The notes beneath the pieces were generated by a model. That model ran no database searches, was not told the origin of the DNA, and was given only the letters and a program-made list of their open reading frames with translations. Of a DNA stretch of 7,814 nucleotides, positions 7,155-7,814 are shown one piece after another (position 1 is the stretch's first letter; each line of letters begins with the position of its first letter). A program made the position numbers and the translations under genes. Source of the DNA: an uncultured Eubacteriales bacterium (lineage in GTDB: Bacteria > Bacillota > Clostridia > Lachnospirales > Bianqueaceae). The DNA is taken from assembly GCA_902782895.1 (NCBI GenBank), contig CACZPA010000032.1, positions 1 through 7,814 of the forward strand, given 5' to 3'.

Positions 7155-7814
7155 CAGCCGATCTCGTCAAGAGCATCGGCAATCGCAAGAATGTTGTCGG
7201 TCGGAGTCGTGGTCGGAAGCTCGCAGCCAGGCATGAACATGGCTTTTGCGGAAGCGTATTTCTGTCCGAGATCCAGAATCGCGGCATGCGTGTGAGCAGC
7301 GTCGCAGGAGAAAACATCCGCGACCGGGTCGATATTGCCGTTCAGGATGCAGCGGCCCTGCGCTTTTTCCAGAGCGGTGCCGTAATCGACGAGATGGTCC
7401 AGATCCACGATCGCGGCTCCAAGCTGCGAAGTGAATTCCACAACCTGTGTCGTATTGCCGCACATATGCAGACGTCCGGTCAGGCCCAACTCCCGGCCTC
7501 TGTCAAAGATCTGCTTCTGGCGGGGCCACACCAGCTCTTTATACATCCGCGGGGAGACCAGGGACGCGACAGGATCCGCGACATAGAAGTACTTCTGACC
7601 TACGCCGGCTAGCTCCTTGAGAAAATCAAGCGTCGTTTCCGTGGCGATATCGAGCAGCTCTTCTACGGCCTCCGGCTCGTCAAAAGCATCCATCAGCAGA
7701 TCTTCCACACCGCGGATATTGCCGGAAACGGTCATCGGACCAACCGCAAGCGTCATCGGATAGACATCCGGGCATTCTGCTGCTTTCTGCGCGGCCAGCA
7801 CAAGATCGTAAAGA
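7154..7814 (-). CDS. UroD/MtaA-type methylcobamide methyltransferase, N-terminal part beyond the window
   Basis: The frame is open to the right edge (codons continue to 7813), so the GTG at 7801 is internal and only the last 219 residues are visible. The fragment carries the zinc-site pattern of methylcobamide:thiol methyltransferases: His-Met-Cys-Gly (codons 7466-7468 and 7460-7462, in GRLHMCGNTT) and, 79 residues later, a Cys in FMPGCELPTTTP (codon 7223-7225). In MtaA/MtbA-like enzymes His, Cys and a third distant Cys bind the zinc that activates the methyl acceptor thiol. ILNGNIDP and ASLVSPRMYKELVWP are further family landmarks. This is therefore a methyltransferase-type URO-D protein, not HemE. 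The acceptor could be a thiol, tetrahydrofolate or a corrinoid protein and cannot be decided here. It is the most upstream visible gene of the minus-strand operon; promoter and start lie off the window. Confidence 0.88.
   Translation of the reverse strand, partial: LYDLVLAAQKAAECPDVYPMTLAVGPMTVSGNIRGVEDLLMDAFDEPEAVEELLDIATETTLDFLKELAGVGQKYFYVADPVASLVSPRMYKELVWPRQKQIFDRGRELGLTGRLHMCGNTTQVVEFTSQLGAAIVDLDHLVDYGTALEKAQGRCILNGNIDPVADVFSCDAAHTHAAILDLGQKYASAKAMFMPGCELPTTTPTDNILAIADALDEIG

Noticed and set aside
6827..7612. 261-residue plus-strand open frame across the two UroD genes
   Set aside because: It is antisense, spans the junction of two well-supported genes and shows no domain.
7799..7801. 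GTG as the start of the right-edge UroD gene
   Set aside because: The frame stays open to the window edge, and a complete family member would need over 100 more N-terminal residues.
6017..7814. Heme-biosynthetic uroporphyrinogen decarboxylase (hemE)
   Set aside because: The full-length copy lacks the HemE N-terminal signature, and the partial copy carries the zinc motif of methylcobamide methyltransferases. No other heme gene is nearby.

Overview
The window looks like a piece of a bacterial chromosome, most likely from an anaerobic member of the Bacillota (Clostridia-type). This is inferred from moderately GC-rich coding DNA, strong AAAGGAG/GAGGAGG ribosome binding sites, an extended -10 TATAAT promoter, and a gene set (UroD-like methyltransferases, a RACo-type corrinoid activator, DUF2284, iron-dependent alcohol dehydrogenase) typical of strict anaerobes. 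No taxonomic marker gene is present, so the lineage is a guess. No tRNA, rRNA, CRISPR array, mobile element or riboswitch was recognised.

Layout: one plus-strand gene occupies the left (1-1680), the 3' part of a glycoside hydrolase family 3 enzyme whose start lies off the window. It converges on a minus-strand block that fills the rest (1800-7814). The 119-bp gap between them holds a hairpin that is a candidate two-way terminator. Read in transcription order from the right edge, the minus-strand block is: a UroD/MtaA-type methyltransferase (5' end off the window); a second UroD-family protein 12 nt later; a [2Fe-2S]/ASKHA corrinoid-activating (RACo-like) protein overlapping it by ATGA; a cysteine-rich DUF2284 protein overlapping that by ATGA; then, after 78 bp with its own promoter, a HAD-family hydrolase and, 22 nt later, an iron-containing alcohol dehydrogenase.

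Working model (inference): the four tightly coupled genes are part of a corrinoid-dependent methyl-transfer system of the kind used for O-demethylation or methylamine/methanol-type substrates. One UroD protein keeps the His-X-Cys...Cys zinc site of methylcobamide:thiol methyltransferases. The other has a changed site and could be the substrate-side or an otherwise specialised methyltransferase. The RACo-like protein would reductively rescue the Co(II) corrinoid, and the DUF2284 protein may be an iron-sulfur partner. The corrinoid-binding protein itself is not in the window and would be expected beyond the right edge or elsewhere. The HAD/alcohol dehydrogenase pair is probably a separate transcription unit that may also receive read-through.
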